Assembly (NCBI RefSeq): GCF_024622195.1
Contig: NZ_JANKBI010000001.1
Location: forward strand, 248,001-312,000
Direction of reading: 5' to 3'
DNA from: Murimonas intestini
Lineage (GTDB): Bacteria > Bacillota > Clostridia > Lachnospirales > Lachnospiraceae
Length of the DNA stretch: 64,000 nt
Every line of letters starts with the position of its first letter. The stretch's first letter is position 1. Of this stretch, positions 1 to 9,282 are shown one piece after another. The translations under genes were made by a program, and so were the position numbers. The notes below the pieces were generated by a model. That model saw only the letters and a list, made by a program, of their open reading frames with translations. It made no database searches and had not been told where the DNA came from.

Positions 1-1093
1 CATTTCCGAGAGAATACATGACCACAGAGGGATGATTGAAGTCTTTTCTGACAAGTCCCCCCAGATCATTCCTGTAATTATGCTCCACATTACCTGCATA
101 GTCATACATTGTCTTGTGAATATACCAGACATCCACATACTCATCCATAACCAGCATGCCTTCCTTGTCACACGCTTTCAAAAAAGCTTTTGAACAGGGA
201 TTATGTGCGCTCCGCAACGCATTATATCCTGCTTTTTTCATAATCCGTACCTTCCGTGCTTCCGCATCCTCATAAGCACAGGCCCCCAGAATTCCGTTAT
301 CGTGATGTACACATGCACCCCGGAGGATCACCCGCTCCCCATTGATACAAAAGCCTTCCCGGCTGTTCACCGTCACGGTACGGATGCCAAAAGAAACCTC
401 CTGAATATCATCGCCAAAAACTGCTCTTAATTTATACAACTTCGGAGAATCACAGCTCCATAACTGTGCACTTTCAACCTCCATTTCTGTTGAGAGCAGC
501 CCTTCTCCTGTCAAACACTCTGTCTTTAAGCACTCTCCCTGATCCATGATCTGAAATTCTGCCTCACCCAGGCAGTTCAGTTCTGCTTCAATGCGTATTT
601 TCCTTTTCTTCCAGTCCACCGTCGTGATCCTGATACTTTCCGGCACAAAATGTTTCTTTGGAAGCACATGGATATAGACCGGACGATAGATTCCCGTTCC
701 TGTATACCATCTGCTGTTCGGCTGGTCACTGTTACGTGCAGTAACTGAAATGAGATTTTTTCCCCCTTTCAGCAGACCATCCGCAGAGACAGAAAATCCG
801 CTGTATCCATATCCGAAGCTTCCTGCCTGTTTTCCATTCAGGGTCACCTCTGCATTATGATATACCCCTTCAAATTCCAGAATGACTGTCTGTTCTTCAT
901 AGAGGTGCGGAACCTGAAACTCTTTCTCATAAATATAATCTCCGCCCTCATACCAGCCGATATTCTTTCCGCCTCTGCTGTCAAGGGTCCTTTCTTCTGT
1001 GAGCATTGCATCATGCGGAAGTGAAATATGATATTTCATTTCCGGCCTGTCTGCCCGGCAATATGTCCATCCGCTGCAAAAATTTATTTTCAT
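1..1093 (-). CDS. Glycoside hydrolase family 2 (partial, C-terminus outside window)
   Basis: The N-terminal 364 residues of a GH2 enzyme (beta-galactosidase or beta-glucuronidase class) are visible. The start MKINFCSGW is followed by the jelly-roll sugar-binding domain (EFEGVYHNAEVTLNGK, then SRWYTGTGIYRPV), an Ig-like domain, and the start of the TIM barrel with the GH2 signatures RGACVHHDNGILGA and LRSAHNPCSKAFL...MDE. The reading frame leaves the window just after MYSLGN, one residue before the expected acid/base Glu of the family's GNE motif, so catalysis cannot be judged here. The start codon overlaps the symporter stop by 4 bases (ATGA), so the two are translationally coupled. No signal peptide is seen, so it is probably cytoplasmic and acts on sugars imported by the symporter. 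Substrate cannot be read from this portion. Confidence 0.93.
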   Translation of the reverse strand, partial: MKINFCSGWTYCRADRPEMKYHISLPHDAMLTEERTLDSRGGKNIGWYEGGDYIYEKEFQVPHLYEEQTVILEFEGVYHNAEVTLNGKQAGSFGYGYSGFSVSADGLLKGGKNLISVTARNSDQPNSRWYTGTGIYRPVYIHVLPKKHFVPESIRITTVDWKKRKIRIEAELNCLGEAEFQIMDQGECLKTECLTGEGLLSTEMEVESAQLWSCDSPKLYKLRAVFGDDIQEVSFGIRTVTVNSREGFCINGERVILRGACVHHDNGILGACAYEDAEARKVRIMKKAGYNALRSAHNPCSKAFLKACDKEGMLVMDEYVDVWYIHKTMYDYAGNVEHNYRNDLGGLVRKDFNHPSVVMYSLGN

Positions 1094-2574
1094 TCTGTCA
1101 CCTCCGTTTTTTCCGTCTTCTTCCTGGATGCGATCACTGCCTGCTCTTTCGGCAGATTTTTCTCAACGGTAAAAAAACAGATCAGAATTGCGCACGCCAG
1201 ATATGCTGCTGTCTCTATTCCAATATAGCTTACCGTAATTATATTCTGCACGCCCGCGCTCTGAGCTGCAATGCCCAGAGATATATCTGCAGACTGATTA
1301 TATCCGCCGGCATTTAAAAGGCTACTGAATACGGCGTTACATATAGGGGTTCCCGCCACCATAACAGAACTGTAGATCGACATGGTCAAACCGTCCGTCC
1401 TTATCCTCGTTTTATATTCGATATGGTCGATCACATCCGCAAGCATCGCAAGAATCATATAACATGCCGGCGCTGACCCGAGACATTTCAGAGCTACCCC
1501 TGTAGCAACAGGAACGATCTGTCCGTTTCCCAGAAGAGCGATCACACCTCCCGCAAATCCAATCAGCATTCCAATCATGCATACGATTCTTTTACCGAAT
1601 CTGCTGCAGAGCGGAACAACAAAAATCACAGCTACAGCCATAGGTATCGCTCCCATGATACTTAAAATGGACTGTGATACGCCCCATGCATCCGCTGTTC
1701 CGAAAATTGTATTATCCAGAACCCATTTGCAGAAATATGACATGGAGCCATTCTTCAGTGAGCCGCTCCACTGAAATCCCACATAGAATAACATCGCGAT
1801 CCACCACATCTTCTCGCTTGTGATGGCTTTCAGCTGTTTTCTGACAGAAACATTCCCATGCTCTTTGCCTGCTGTTTTTTTCTCCTCCGACAGTTCCTCT
1901 GTCACACGCTCCCTTGTAAAGCGGTATTGAAGATAGATGGTAAGAGCTGAAAAGACGGCAAGCGCAAGCATCGTCAGGAACCACATGTTCTGGTTGTCTT
2001 TTAAGGCAAATGACACCAAAACCGGAAATACCATTGAGCCAGCCCCCATCACTGCCAGCCCTGACACATTTGCAAGTGAAGCCAGAACGCCTCTCTTCCC
2101 GCTGTCTCTTGTGGAAACAGGTACCAGCGTAGAATTTGCTGTATTATAGATCGGATATGCAACGGCATAATACAGATTATATGCAATTGCAATCCAGACA
2201 TATCTCACCGTTCCCCGGAAAGGAACAATGAACATCAAAACAGAGGCGGCCGACAATGTCAGCGCCGAGAGAAGAATCCACGGTCTTGCTTTTCCCGCAA
2301 GGCATCTGGTCCTCTCGATCAGCTGTCCCACAATCAGATTTGCCGCAATGATAAATATTGTGGACACTAGCTGCAGCGTCGTTAAAAATGTCAAATCTAA
2401 TTTTAGTACATCTGTAAAATAATTTTGTAAAATGCTCGTAAAGATCCCAGATGATAAAAGCGCGCCAAATGGTCCTATAAAGTAACCAAATAACATTTCA
2501 GGCACTGTAACCTTTTCACTCCTGATATTTGACTTTGTAAACCTGCTTTCCCAAAATTTATTATTTGTTTTCAT
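1090..2574 (-). CDS. GPH-family sugar:cation symporter (MelB-like MFS)
   Basis: A 494-residue polytopic membrane protein of about 12 helices. The family's early motif region is seen (VPEMLFGYFIGPFGALLSS, then a loop VGQLIERTR...GKARPWILLSA), typical of glycoside-pentoside-hexuronide:cation symporters. The longest open frame adds 14 residues, but an ATG at 2574 overlaps the GH5 stop as ATGA and begins the normal N-terminus MKTNNKFWES, so I chose it. It lies between a GH5 glucanase and a GH2 enzyme with 4-base overlaps on both sides, so it very likely imports the oligosaccharide or glycoside released by GH3/GH5 for intracellular GH2. The exact substrate and coupling ion are unknown. Confidence 0.9.
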   Translation of the reverse strand: MKTNNKFWESRFTKSNIRSEKVTVPEMLFGYFIGPFGALLSSGIFTSILQNYFTDVLKLDLTFLTTLQLVSTIFIIAANLIVGQLIERTRCLAGKARPWILLSALTLSAASVLMFIVPFRGTVRYVWIAIAYNLYYAVAYPIYNTANSTLVPVSTRDSGKRGVLASLANVSGLAVMGAGSMVFPVLVSFALKDNQNMWFLTMLALAVFSALTIYLQYRFTRERVTEELSEEKKTAGKEHGNVSVRKQLKAITSEKMWWIAMLFYVGFQWSGSLKNGSMSYFCKWVLDNTIFGTADAWGVSQSILSIMGAIPMAVAVIFVVPLCSRFGKRIVCMIGMLIGFAGGVIALLGNGQIVPVATGVALKCLGSAPACYMILAMLADVIDHIEYKTRIRTDGLTMSIYSSVMVAGTPICNAVFSSLLNAGGYNQSADISLGIAAQSAGVQNIITVSYIGIETAAYLACAILICFFTVEKNLPKEQAVIASRKKTEKTEVTE

Positions 2575-3683
2575 TCTATCATCCACCCATTCATCCAACA
2601 GCGATTCAGATCCCACCCATTTTTCCAGATTTCATCAAAAGGTGCTTCCCTATCCCGGTATAACTGGTAATTCCAATAGATATGTCCCGCTGTTTCATCC
2701 CATACCTTTTTCTGCATACTTGCAGCTTCCCGGAAAGTCTGACGGCACTTCTCCTTGTCTCCCGGACCCTTTAAAAACTTCTGGGAACGGCGGTTTGCAA
2801 TACACCATTCCCCTACCACAACCGGGATATGGCGGCCGGCACGCTTCAGCAGCCGTCTGTTTGCAGCCATATAGAGACGATACACCCACTTGGCATGGAA
2901 CGGAACAAAGTTTTCCATAGCAAAAATATAAATATGCGTATCAAGTATCACATTCTGCATTTCTTTTTTACGGAAAAAATCCCCCCATCTTCCCAGGCGG
3001 AAGCCGTCATGAAATACAATGGCCTTCTCTTCACTCAGATGTTTCCGCAGCACAAGATATGCTTCCTCATAAAATGTTTTCAAAAATGACATAGGGACAT
3101 ATCCTGACCCTTTAGCCTCTTCCCTGTCTCTTGCTTTTCCGGTCGACGGAGCAGTCATATAAACGCTGAAGCTGATCGGCTCATTGAGTACCTCAATCCC
3201 GTATAATGCAGGGTGCTGTGCATATCGCTTTGCCAGACGTTCCAGAACCGTCAGGACAAAATGAACTTCTTCCTTGTTCTTATACCATTTGCACACGCCG
3301 GTCAGTCCGCCATTATCGTACCCGTTCTGACTCCCCGGAACTGTATGCAGATCGATCAGTACCTTCAGTTTATGTTTCTGTGCCCACTCAAAAGCTTTAT
3401 CGAGATACTCCACACAGCCGATGAACGGCGGCCTGTCTCCGAAAATGAAATAAGGAACCGGTATCCTGACCAGATTCATCCCATGAGATGCAATTGTTGC
3501 AAAATCTTCTTCTGTCACATATGTATCTCTGTGCCTTTTCATTCTTTTTTTCAACTCTTCTTGGGGAAGAAGCCGCGTAAGCCACACTTCATCTTCCGCA
3601 TCTGTCCCCTCAAAAATGTACGGGGACATCCATTTTTCTAATACCAGCCAATTTCCAAGATTTGTACCAATAATTTTTTCCAT
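2571..3683 (-). CDS. GH5-type glucanase (exo-beta-1,3-glucanase/BglC-like)
   Basis: 370 residues. The N-terminus IGTNLGNWLVLEKWMSP is typical of exo-1,3-beta-glucanase-like GH5 proteins. The acid/base Glu is visible in IEVLNEP (about residue 168) and the nucleophile Glu in VVVGEWC (about residue 296). The conserved His/Tyr pair DTHIYIF lies between them. No signal peptide is present, so the enzyme is predicted cytoplasmic. It starts with a strong AAGGAGG site 23 bases after the SGNH/LRR lipoprotein, and its stop overlaps the symporter start. It probably trims beta-glucan-type or glucosyl-containing oligosaccharides; subfamily and linkage are inferred from similarity remembered, not computed. 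Confidence 0.88.
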   Translation of the reverse strand: MEKIIGTNLGNWLVLEKWMSPYIFEGTDAEDEVWLTRLLPQEELKKRMKRHRDTYVTEEDFATIASHGMNLVRIPVPYFIFGDRPPFIGCVEYLDKAFEWAQKHKLKVLIDLHTVPGSQNGYDNGGLTGVCKWYKNKEEVHFVLTVLERLAKRYAQHPALYGIEVLNEPISFSVYMTAPSTGKARDREEAKGSGYVPMSFLKTFYEEAYLVLRKHLSEEKAIVFHDGFRLGRWGDFFRKKEMQNVILDTHIYIFAMENFVPFHAKWVYRLYMAANRRLLKRAGRHIPVVVGEWCIANRRSQKFLKGPGDKEKCRQTFREAASMQKKVWDETAGHIYWNYQLYRDREAPFDEIWKNGWDLNRCWMNGWMIE

Positions 3684-3706
3684 GCAGCCTCCTTAAACAA
3701 AACCGC

Positions 3707-5491
3707 TCATTGATTTTTATCCTCACTGCCCAGCCATTCTGCCAGGTCGGCAATCAGTCTGTCAGTGCGGAGAACGACTCCTTCATCGCTCAAATGATTG
3801 TCAATTTCATAAAAATAGATTCCTGAATATAAGGACTCTTCTATATGTGAAATAACCGGAACAGACAGGCTCTGCTTTAAAAGTGTTTCTGTCTCCCGGA
3901 TACGCTCCGGTGTGCTTTTTTCTGTCAAAGAACTCCTGTTGCGGGGTGTATAGGTAAATAAAACCGTAACCCCTTTTTCTGTAAAATGCGCAAGCTGCCA
4001 ATCCAGAGCCTTTATCCGCCGGGCCGTAATCGTGTCCGTTGTATAATCTGCCGGGATCATTCTGTGCATTTCATCCCTTTCACTATTTGGACGCTTTAGA
4101 ATGTAATCTCCATACTCATTATAAGTGGGATAGTCGATTCTGTTCCCATCATCATCATATTCCGCCGGCAGATAAGAATAATCCCTCTCCTCCATTCTGC
4201 CGTGTTCATAAAGATACTCGTTAAGTGCATCAAACACCCCTGTATAGGTACGCAGATCAAGAAATGTAATTAATTTATAATCTGTTTCCGTGAGACTGAA
4301 GAAGAACCTGTCCAGTTCATCGGACTCACAAAATTGCTGTGCCGCCGCATCAAATTCCGGTGCTTCTATCAGAATATCTCCTGCATTCATTGCCCGCCGG
4401 ATGATGTCCAGCTGAGGCCTAGCATTTGTATAGGCATATGTTCCCATATTGACTACGTCATATTCTGTGAATGCCTTATCAATTGCCTGGCTGTCATAGC
4501 CATATCGTCCTGAAGAGCCTGAAAAAAGCACAATTTTTTTCCCTGTCCGGGAAAATAGCCGCTCACATTTATCCGGGAAGGCAGAAAAATAACTTCCTGC
4601 ATAAACCGGGGCCCGGCGTGCATTTAAATACAATGTTCTGACCGGACATGCCCGAAAGCTCTCGTCAGAAATCTGCAGAAGATTGTCAAACAATGTCACA
4701 GCCTCCACTCTGGAGTTTTCAAATGCACCTGCTTCGATCGTCTGCACCGTATCACTGCACACAAATTCTGTAAACTCTGCATTTGCAAAAGCTCCCTGCC
4801 TGATTACCCGTACAGTCTTTCCGCCCAGAGTATCAGGAAGGACACAGCGCACTGCCTGTCCATGATATCCTGTAACAATCGCGCTTTCTTCTGTGCAGAT
4901 AAAGGCGAAGTCTGACTCCTCTGTTTCTTTCTCCCACTGTGCATATAATTCTTTCTCTTCACAGCGGCTTCCAAATCCGATATATTCCCCGCTTCCGTCA
5001 GGCTTTGTATTCCAGCCGCTCTGCAGATACCCTTCCCTTATAAATGGTTCAGTCAATGTATTACTGATTTGTTCAGAAAATGATACCCTGACCGGATCTC
5101 CTTCCCCTCCGTTTGGAAAGTAAGTGCGGCACTCATAGGTGGTATAAAGCCTTACGATTGTGGAATAACGGACATCCTTCAGCATTAATACAGCTTTCCC
5201 GTTTTTTATGGCAAGATCATACTCCCCATAATCCGTTCCGGTTATCACGCATCCGTTCTTTAAAGTCAATGTAAAAGATATATCATTTCCCCTGTCTGCT
5301 TCAGCACTTTTCCTGTCCGGTACTGCATCCTCACAGTCTTCCAGAACCACGATACAGGAGGCTTTCTTTCTTCCCTGCCTGCCGCAGCCAAAAAGACATA
5401 CCGCGATCAGAACCAGAAATAAGATGTACTTTATGAAAGACAGGACGGGAGTGTCCTCCCGCCCTCTGAAAATATTACCTTTTCTGCTCAT
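3707..5491 (-). CDS. Lipoprotein with Listeria/Bacteroides repeat, BspA-type LRR and SGNH-like domain
   Basis: About 594 residues from the ATG at 5491 (MSRKGNIF). The longer frame to 5683 lies inside the preceding gene and is rejected, and this start lacks a clear ribosome site, so it is uncertain. A lipobox (LIAVCLFGC) indicates a surface lipoprotein. Next comes a Listeria-Bacteroides (Flg_new) repeat ending GYLQSGWNTKPDGSG...LYAQW. BspA-like leucine-rich repeats follow (IRQGAFANAEFTEF, IEAGAFENSRVEAVTL). The C-terminal SGNH-like part has IVLFSGSSGRYGYDS, DVVNMGTYAY and a late DNHLSDEG (Asp/His block). The same fold, with LRR and SGNH in opposite order, is encoded at 11319-12713. With the nearby MBOAT gene this suggests a role in handling acyl groups on a surface polysaccharide. 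Function is inference. Confidence 0.75.
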   Translation of the reverse strand: MSRKGNIFRGREDTPVLSFIKYILFLVLIAVCLFGCGRQGRKKASCIVVLEDCEDAVPDRKSAEADRGNDISFTLTLKNGCVITGTDYGEYDLAIKNGKAVLMLKDVRYSTIVRLYTTYECRTYFPNGGEGDPVRVSFSEQISNTLTEPFIREGYLQSGWNTKPDGSGEYIGFGSRCEEKELYAQWEKETEESDFAFICTEESAIVTGYHGQAVRCVLPDTLGGKTVRVIRQGAFANAEFTEFVCSDTVQTIEAGAFENSRVEAVTLFDNLLQISDESFRACPVRTLYLNARRAPVYAGSYFSAFPDKCERLFSRTGKKIVLFSGSSGRYGYDSQAIDKAFTEYDVVNMGTYAYTNARPQLDIIRRAMNAGDILIEAPEFDAAAQQFCESDELDRFFFSLTETDYKLITFLDLRTYTGVFDALNEYLYEHGRMEERDYSYLPAEYDDDGNRIDYPTYNEYGDYILKRPNSERDEMHRMIPADYTTDTITARRIKALDWQLAHFTEKGVTVLFTYTPRNRSSLTEKSTPERIRETETLLKQSLSVPVISHIEESLYSGIYFYEIDNHLSDEGVVLRTDRLIADLAEWLGSEDKNQ

Positions 5492-5936
5492 TGAAAGCAT
5501 TAGCTGCCGCCGCGGCGATGATTGCAGCAACAGAAAGTACCATTCCTGCTGCTGCCTGTTTGCAAGCTGCCGGCATAAAGTTAGCTTTCGCTGTCCCCTT
5601 ATTAAAATCTGACAGGAATGTATATGCAAACTCTGTCGCGATTGCTCCCAGCACCAGTCCGAAGATGACTCCCGCGCAGGCACAGGCCCCGGCTGAAAGA
5701 AACATTTTCAGCAGTGAAACACCTTTACTCTCTGCTCCTGCCCCTGTAATATTTAATACTACAATCGCCAGAAAAAAAGCGATTCCAAGAACTGCAAGAA
5801 CTATTATGAGCTCATTATTACCAGTATCAAACCATCCCTGTGCCGTTTTGAAGGAGATCTGTACAATGATCAGCGAAATCAACATCAAAACAGCTGCTAC
5901 TATATTAACGATTGTATTTCCGGACAATTTTTTCAT
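5475..5936 (-). CDS. Small four-helix membrane protein, function unknown
   Basis: 153 residues from the ATG at 5936, chosen because AAGGAGG lies 8 bases upstream; the longer frame would start inside the GH3 gene. Four hydrophobic segments are seen (NIVAAVLMLISLIIVQI; LIIVLAVLGIAFFLAIVVL; FLSAGACACAGVIFGLVLG; AAAGMVLSVAAIIAAAAA) with short loops. I do not recognise a family. It sits 13 bases after the GH3 stop and its end overlaps the SGNH/LRR lipoprotein by 17 bases, so the three are probably one transcript. It may be a membrane partner of the surface GH3 enzyme, but nothing in the sequence proves this. Confidence 0.8.
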   Translation of the reverse strand: MKKLSGNTIVNIVAAVLMLISLIIVQISFKTAQGWFDTGNNELIIVLAVLGIAFFLAIVVLNITGAGAESKGVSLLKMFLSAGACACAGVIFGLVLGAIATEFAYTFLSDFNKGTAKANFMPAACKQAAAGMVLSVAAIIAAAAANAFNEQKR

Positions 5937-5949
5937 TGTATCAGCCTCC

Positions 5950-8900
5950 TTATGCTTCATCCTTTTTTCGTTTTTTCATTTCCACTACAACACTGCCGCC
6001 CAGAAGAAGCAGGGTTCCGGCCGCACTTAATGCGATCACCGCAATAAACAGATTGTCATACCACGTATTTACTTTTTCCATCCTTGTTGTCTTGTCGATT
6101 CCGTTCATGTAATTTGAATTTGCAATAATCCATGTGATATGTTTCAGTGCTCCCTGTACCTGTGTAAGGAAATATGTATCTTTCTCCACAATCTCATTTA
6201 CAGTACCTGTCGCATATTGAACATCTCCTGACCAGTTCTTCAGCAATTCATCTCTGGAGGGTGCTGCTTTGTCTGCTGTAATTGCATGGAGCATGGAGTC
6301 CACACCTGCCGCCAGGGAATCCCTGTTGTTATCATAGGTGCCTACCGTCATATCTGTTTCAATAAATCCGGTAAATGCCCATTCATTACGGATAATGTTC
6401 ATAAGTCCCGGATTGGCGCCCACAAAATAGCCCCCGGCTCTATTCATTCCCATCATGATACCTGTTACATTATCCTCTTCAATCCCTACCTGAAATGCAC
6501 GCAGCTCATTCTCTCTTGCTCGCTGTTCGCTCATAAATGCACTTACACCCATTCGGTTCAGTTCTGTGTCATTGAATGCGAAATGTTTTACCGTACAGAT
6601 CAGACCGTAATCCCACGCGCCGCCGCAGAAAGTATTCATCATTATACCTGTCAGCATTCCGTCTTCTGAATAATATTCATGATTTCTCGCATTATACGCA
6701 TTTCTATGGGTATTGGAACCCGGACCCTGAATTGCTGCCACACCATTCCAAAGTGCAAGATTTGCTATCATTTCTCCCGCTTCGTGGTTCAATTCTGTAT
6801 TCCATGTTGCTCCGATATTAACGCCTGTAGGGAGTATCCTCATTGCAGTATCTTTATAGGTCTCATAATCCGGATCGTTCTTCGCATTGTACGGATCATT
6901 CTCCGCTTTGATCTCAGCGCCTTTTCCCGCATTATATGAATCGAATCCCATCGGTCCGTCATCCAAAATGGCAATTGTCTGCGCTTTTTCTTTGCCTGCC
7001 ACCGTTGTAGGTCCGAATGAATAACTGTCCCCGTTGATCAGAGCTGCAACTGCATCTCCCAGATCATACTGTTCTACATACATCTGAAGAAGCGGATCAT
7101 CATAGCTTAATTTCTCACCCTTTTCCGGTTTCAGGTCTGCTAAAGTCAGTCCGTTATCCTGGCCAAATTTCACGCTGGACGGGTCCCCGTTTTCATTTAA
7201 TGTATAGACTTGATTCTCCAGCGCATCCTTCATAGATTCTGCCGGAGTAAGGTCGCTGTAAACTTTCGGCCAGTTATTTTTCCAGTCACTTCTTGAAAAG
7301 TTTTCCACGCCTTCGATCTGAAGGGCAAGATCCATGTTATCAAGCTGATTCTGATACATTTCCCCTGAATTGCTCTTTGTGATCTCGATTCTGTCGAACG
7401 CATCTGCAACAACCTTATCTTTATCACCGTCAGATGTCATATATCCATCTGTATTTTCTGTGGTGTATCCCTGTACAGCAAGAATATTGTTCAGTGCATC
7501 GTTTACGCCGTTTCCGGTTGTAAAGTAATAATCTCCGCTGTCAAGAATATAACCGCCCTGTACGCCGTTATGTTCTAATGTTCTGTCCCAGGATGCAAAG
7601 TATTCATAATCACAGTTGATTTCTACTGTCTGTTCCCCGCCCGGCTCCAGCACATCTGTCTTGGCAAATCCCGCCAGCTGGATGGCACTCTTCTCCACAC
7701 CGTCACTAACATAAGGCACCTGCACATAGAGCTGTACAATGTGTTTTCCAGCCATATCTCCTGTGTTTTTTACAGTAACCTTTGCGCGGAGCATCTGAGC
7801 TTCATCATCCGCATTCACTTTCAGGCCGGTCTCATCAAATTTGGTATAAGAAAGCCCATACCCAAACGGCCACACAACCTCCTGATTATAGTTCCACGTA
7901 TCAGCACCGCCGGTCGCTCCGACTGCGTCCCTTGCATTTCTCTCATTGATCACGGAGTCGTAATACCGGGATTCATAGTATTTATATCCCGTGTAAATGG
8001 ATTCCATCTCCGGTTCATAATACTCATTTGTATAAACCTCGTTATCAATTGTGATTCCGTTTCCTGACTGGAAGGAATACTGCTGATTGACCATCGCAAT
8101 CGAATTGGCAGCCTGTGCAGCGAATGTATCTGTGAGTGCTCCGGATGGGGAAACTGCTCCATTTAAAACTCTGGCAATCCCCTCAAATCCATATGCCCCC
8201 GGTAGTCCGACCCACATGATTGAATCTGCATATTCATCCAGCTCCGGAAGATCCATCTGGACTGCGTTGATCAGGACGACTACCTTTTCAAAATTATCTC
8301 TTGCATACTGCAAAGTAGCCAATTCATCCTTGGAAAGGCCGAGTACATCTTTGTCCTTATGGAATTCATCCGGATTCGCTTTCCCCTCTTCACCCGGAAG
8401 ATAATATTTCGATTCTGAAGCCGGACGTCCCACTGTCACAATCGCCACTTTTCCAAAAGAATCCTTAAGAGAGTCCAGACCAATATCGGACGGATTAGAT
8501 TCATTCGGGCTATATGACTCAGAAAACTCTATATCTACCTGATTTTCTGTTTCTTCCAGATAAGCAGTATATGCATCCGCCACTTTCTGATTCACAGTAA
8601 ATCCCTGGCCTTCCAACGCGTCAGCGATGGAAACAGAAAGTTCTGCCGGTGCAACGGAGCCCATCTTTCCGCCAAAAGATGTTCCGGAAATTGTCTTGCG
8701 GAGCATTCCCCACATTTCAATCTCACCCAGCACTGCATAAGAACGGGAACCAAGCAGCGTAACGTTCTGCATATCTTCCCTTTCCATTGGCAGAACATTG
8801 TTTTCGTTTTTCAGAAGGACAGCGCTCTCTGCCGCCTGACGCACGGCCACGTCTTTCTCGTACTCAAACAAACCTTCCAATGTAGTGCAGTCAACTTCGA

Positions 8901-9132
8901 CTTCCTCACCATCCACATTGATGACTTTTCCCTGTTTCGCCGTGATACCGTAAAGGTTATCATCCGATGCACTTGTATCCGTTACAACCTTATAACTGGA
9001 TGTACCTAAATTGGCATCTAGCGTCGAACGCTGCGCATTCACTACAGCATACGTTGAAGACGAGATACCCAGAATTCCGGCAAGCAGACCGGCACAAACA
9101 CGAGCCGCCTTTTTCCTGCTGTCAATTTTCAT
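5950..9132 (-). CDS. Membrane-anchored GH3 glycosidase with permuted domain order
   Basis: 1060 residues from the ATG at 9132 (GGAGG, 8-base spacing). The N-terminal hydrophobic segment (VCAGLLAGILGISSS) looks like a signal/anchor. What is normally the C-terminal GH3 domain comes first: AVRQAAESAVLLKNENNVLPM at about residue 80 and VLINAVQMDLPEL, followed by a Fn3-like domain with WPFGYGLSYTKF. The normally N-terminal (alpha/beta)8 domain comes last, with KHFAFNDTE and the nucleophile Asp in GFIETDM (about residue 927). A C-terminal helix (FIAVIALSAAGTLLLLGG) plus MKKRKK anchors it to the membrane. Reversed GH3 domain order is known from some rumen Clostridia beta-glucosidases. It probably releases sugars outside the cell for the GPH symporter. 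Substrate is unknown. Confidence 0.9.
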   Translation of the reverse strand: MKIDSRKKAARVCAGLLAGILGISSSTYAVVNAQRSTLDANLGTSSYKVVTDTSASDDNLYGITAKQGKVINVDGEEVEVDCTTLEGLFEYEKDVAVRQAAESAVLLKNENNVLPMEREDMQNVTLLGSRSYAVLGEIEMWGMLRKTISGTSFGGKMGSVAPAELSVSIADALEGQGFTVNQKVADAYTAYLEETENQVDIEFSESYSPNESNPSDIGLDSLKDSFGKVAIVTVGRPASESKYYLPGEEGKANPDEFHKDKDVLGLSKDELATLQYARDNFEKVVVLINAVQMDLPELDEYADSIMWVGLPGAYGFEGIARVLNGAVSPSGALTDTFAAQAANSIAMVNQQYSFQSGNGITIDNEVYTNEYYEPEMESIYTGYKYYESRYYDSVINERNARDAVGATGGADTWNYNQEVVWPFGYGLSYTKFDETGLKVNADDEAQMLRAKVTVKNTGDMAGKHIVQLYVQVPYVSDGVEKSAIQLAGFAKTDVLEPGGEQTVEINCDYEYFASWDRTLEHNGVQGGYILDSGDYYFTTGNGVNDALNNILAVQGYTTENTDGYMTSDGDKDKVVADAFDRIEITKSNSGEMYQNQLDNMDLALQIEGVENFSRSDWKNNWPKVYSDLTPAESMKDALENQVYTLNENGDPSSVKFGQDNGLTLADLKPEKGEKLSYDDPLLQMYVEQYDLGDAVAALINGDSYSFGPTTVAGKEKAQTIAILDDGPMGFDSYNAGKGAEIKAENDPYNAKNDPDYETYKDTAMRILPTGVNIGATWNTELNHEAGEMIANLALWNGVAAIQGPGSNTHRNAYNARNHEYYSEDGMLTGIMMNTFCGGAWDYGLICTVKHFAFNDTELNRMGVSAFMSEQRARENELRAFQVGIEEDNVTGIMMGMNRAGGYFVGANPGLMNIIRNEWAFTGFIETDMTVGTYDNNRDSLAAGVDSMLHAITADKAAPSRDELLKNWSGDVQYATGTVNEIVEKDTYFLTQVQGALKHITWIIANSNYMNGIDKTTRMEKVNTWYDNLFIAVIALSAAGTLLLLGGSVVVEMKKRKKDEA

Positions 9133-9148
9133 ATCCTTTTCCTCCTTC

Positions 9149-9177
9149 AAGCAGGTTCTTACAATCAGCACCTGCTT
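9149..9177. promoter_or_regulatory. Inverted repeat in GH3 leader
   Basis: AAGCAGGT (9149-9156) and ACCTGCTT (9170-9177) form a perfect 8-bp stem with a 13-base loop. On the minus-strand mRNA it ends a few bases before the GGAGG site of the GH3 gene, so it could affect translation. The T-rich run after the stem is on the plus strand, where no gene ends, so a terminator role is unlikely. Confidence 0.4.
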
Positions 9178-9282
9178 TTTATTTTTTCTAAGAGAATTGT
9201 AGCACTTTTCATTATGTTTCTTTCCATTTCAACCTAAATTATAAAAAATGGGACATAATCTAAAATGCAGTGCTATTGTGTC

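Noticed and set aside
5492..5683. N-terminal extension of the SGNH/LRR lipoprotein
   Set aside because: It lies fully inside the preceding membrane gene and would bury the signal peptide.
5491..6030. Plus-strand frames within minus-strand genes such as 5491-6030 and 49418-49996
   Set aside because: They mirror real genes, lack ribosome sites and give composition unlike proteins.
9149..9177. Hairpin as terminator
   Set aside because: The T-run is on the plus strand, where no gene ends; on the minus strand it is in the GH3 leader.
9183..9282. Two TTTAGRTT-like direct repeats upstream of GH3 as LytTR sites
   Set aside because: Their spacing is about 26 bases rather than the 21-22 expected, and the match to the LytTR consensus is weak.
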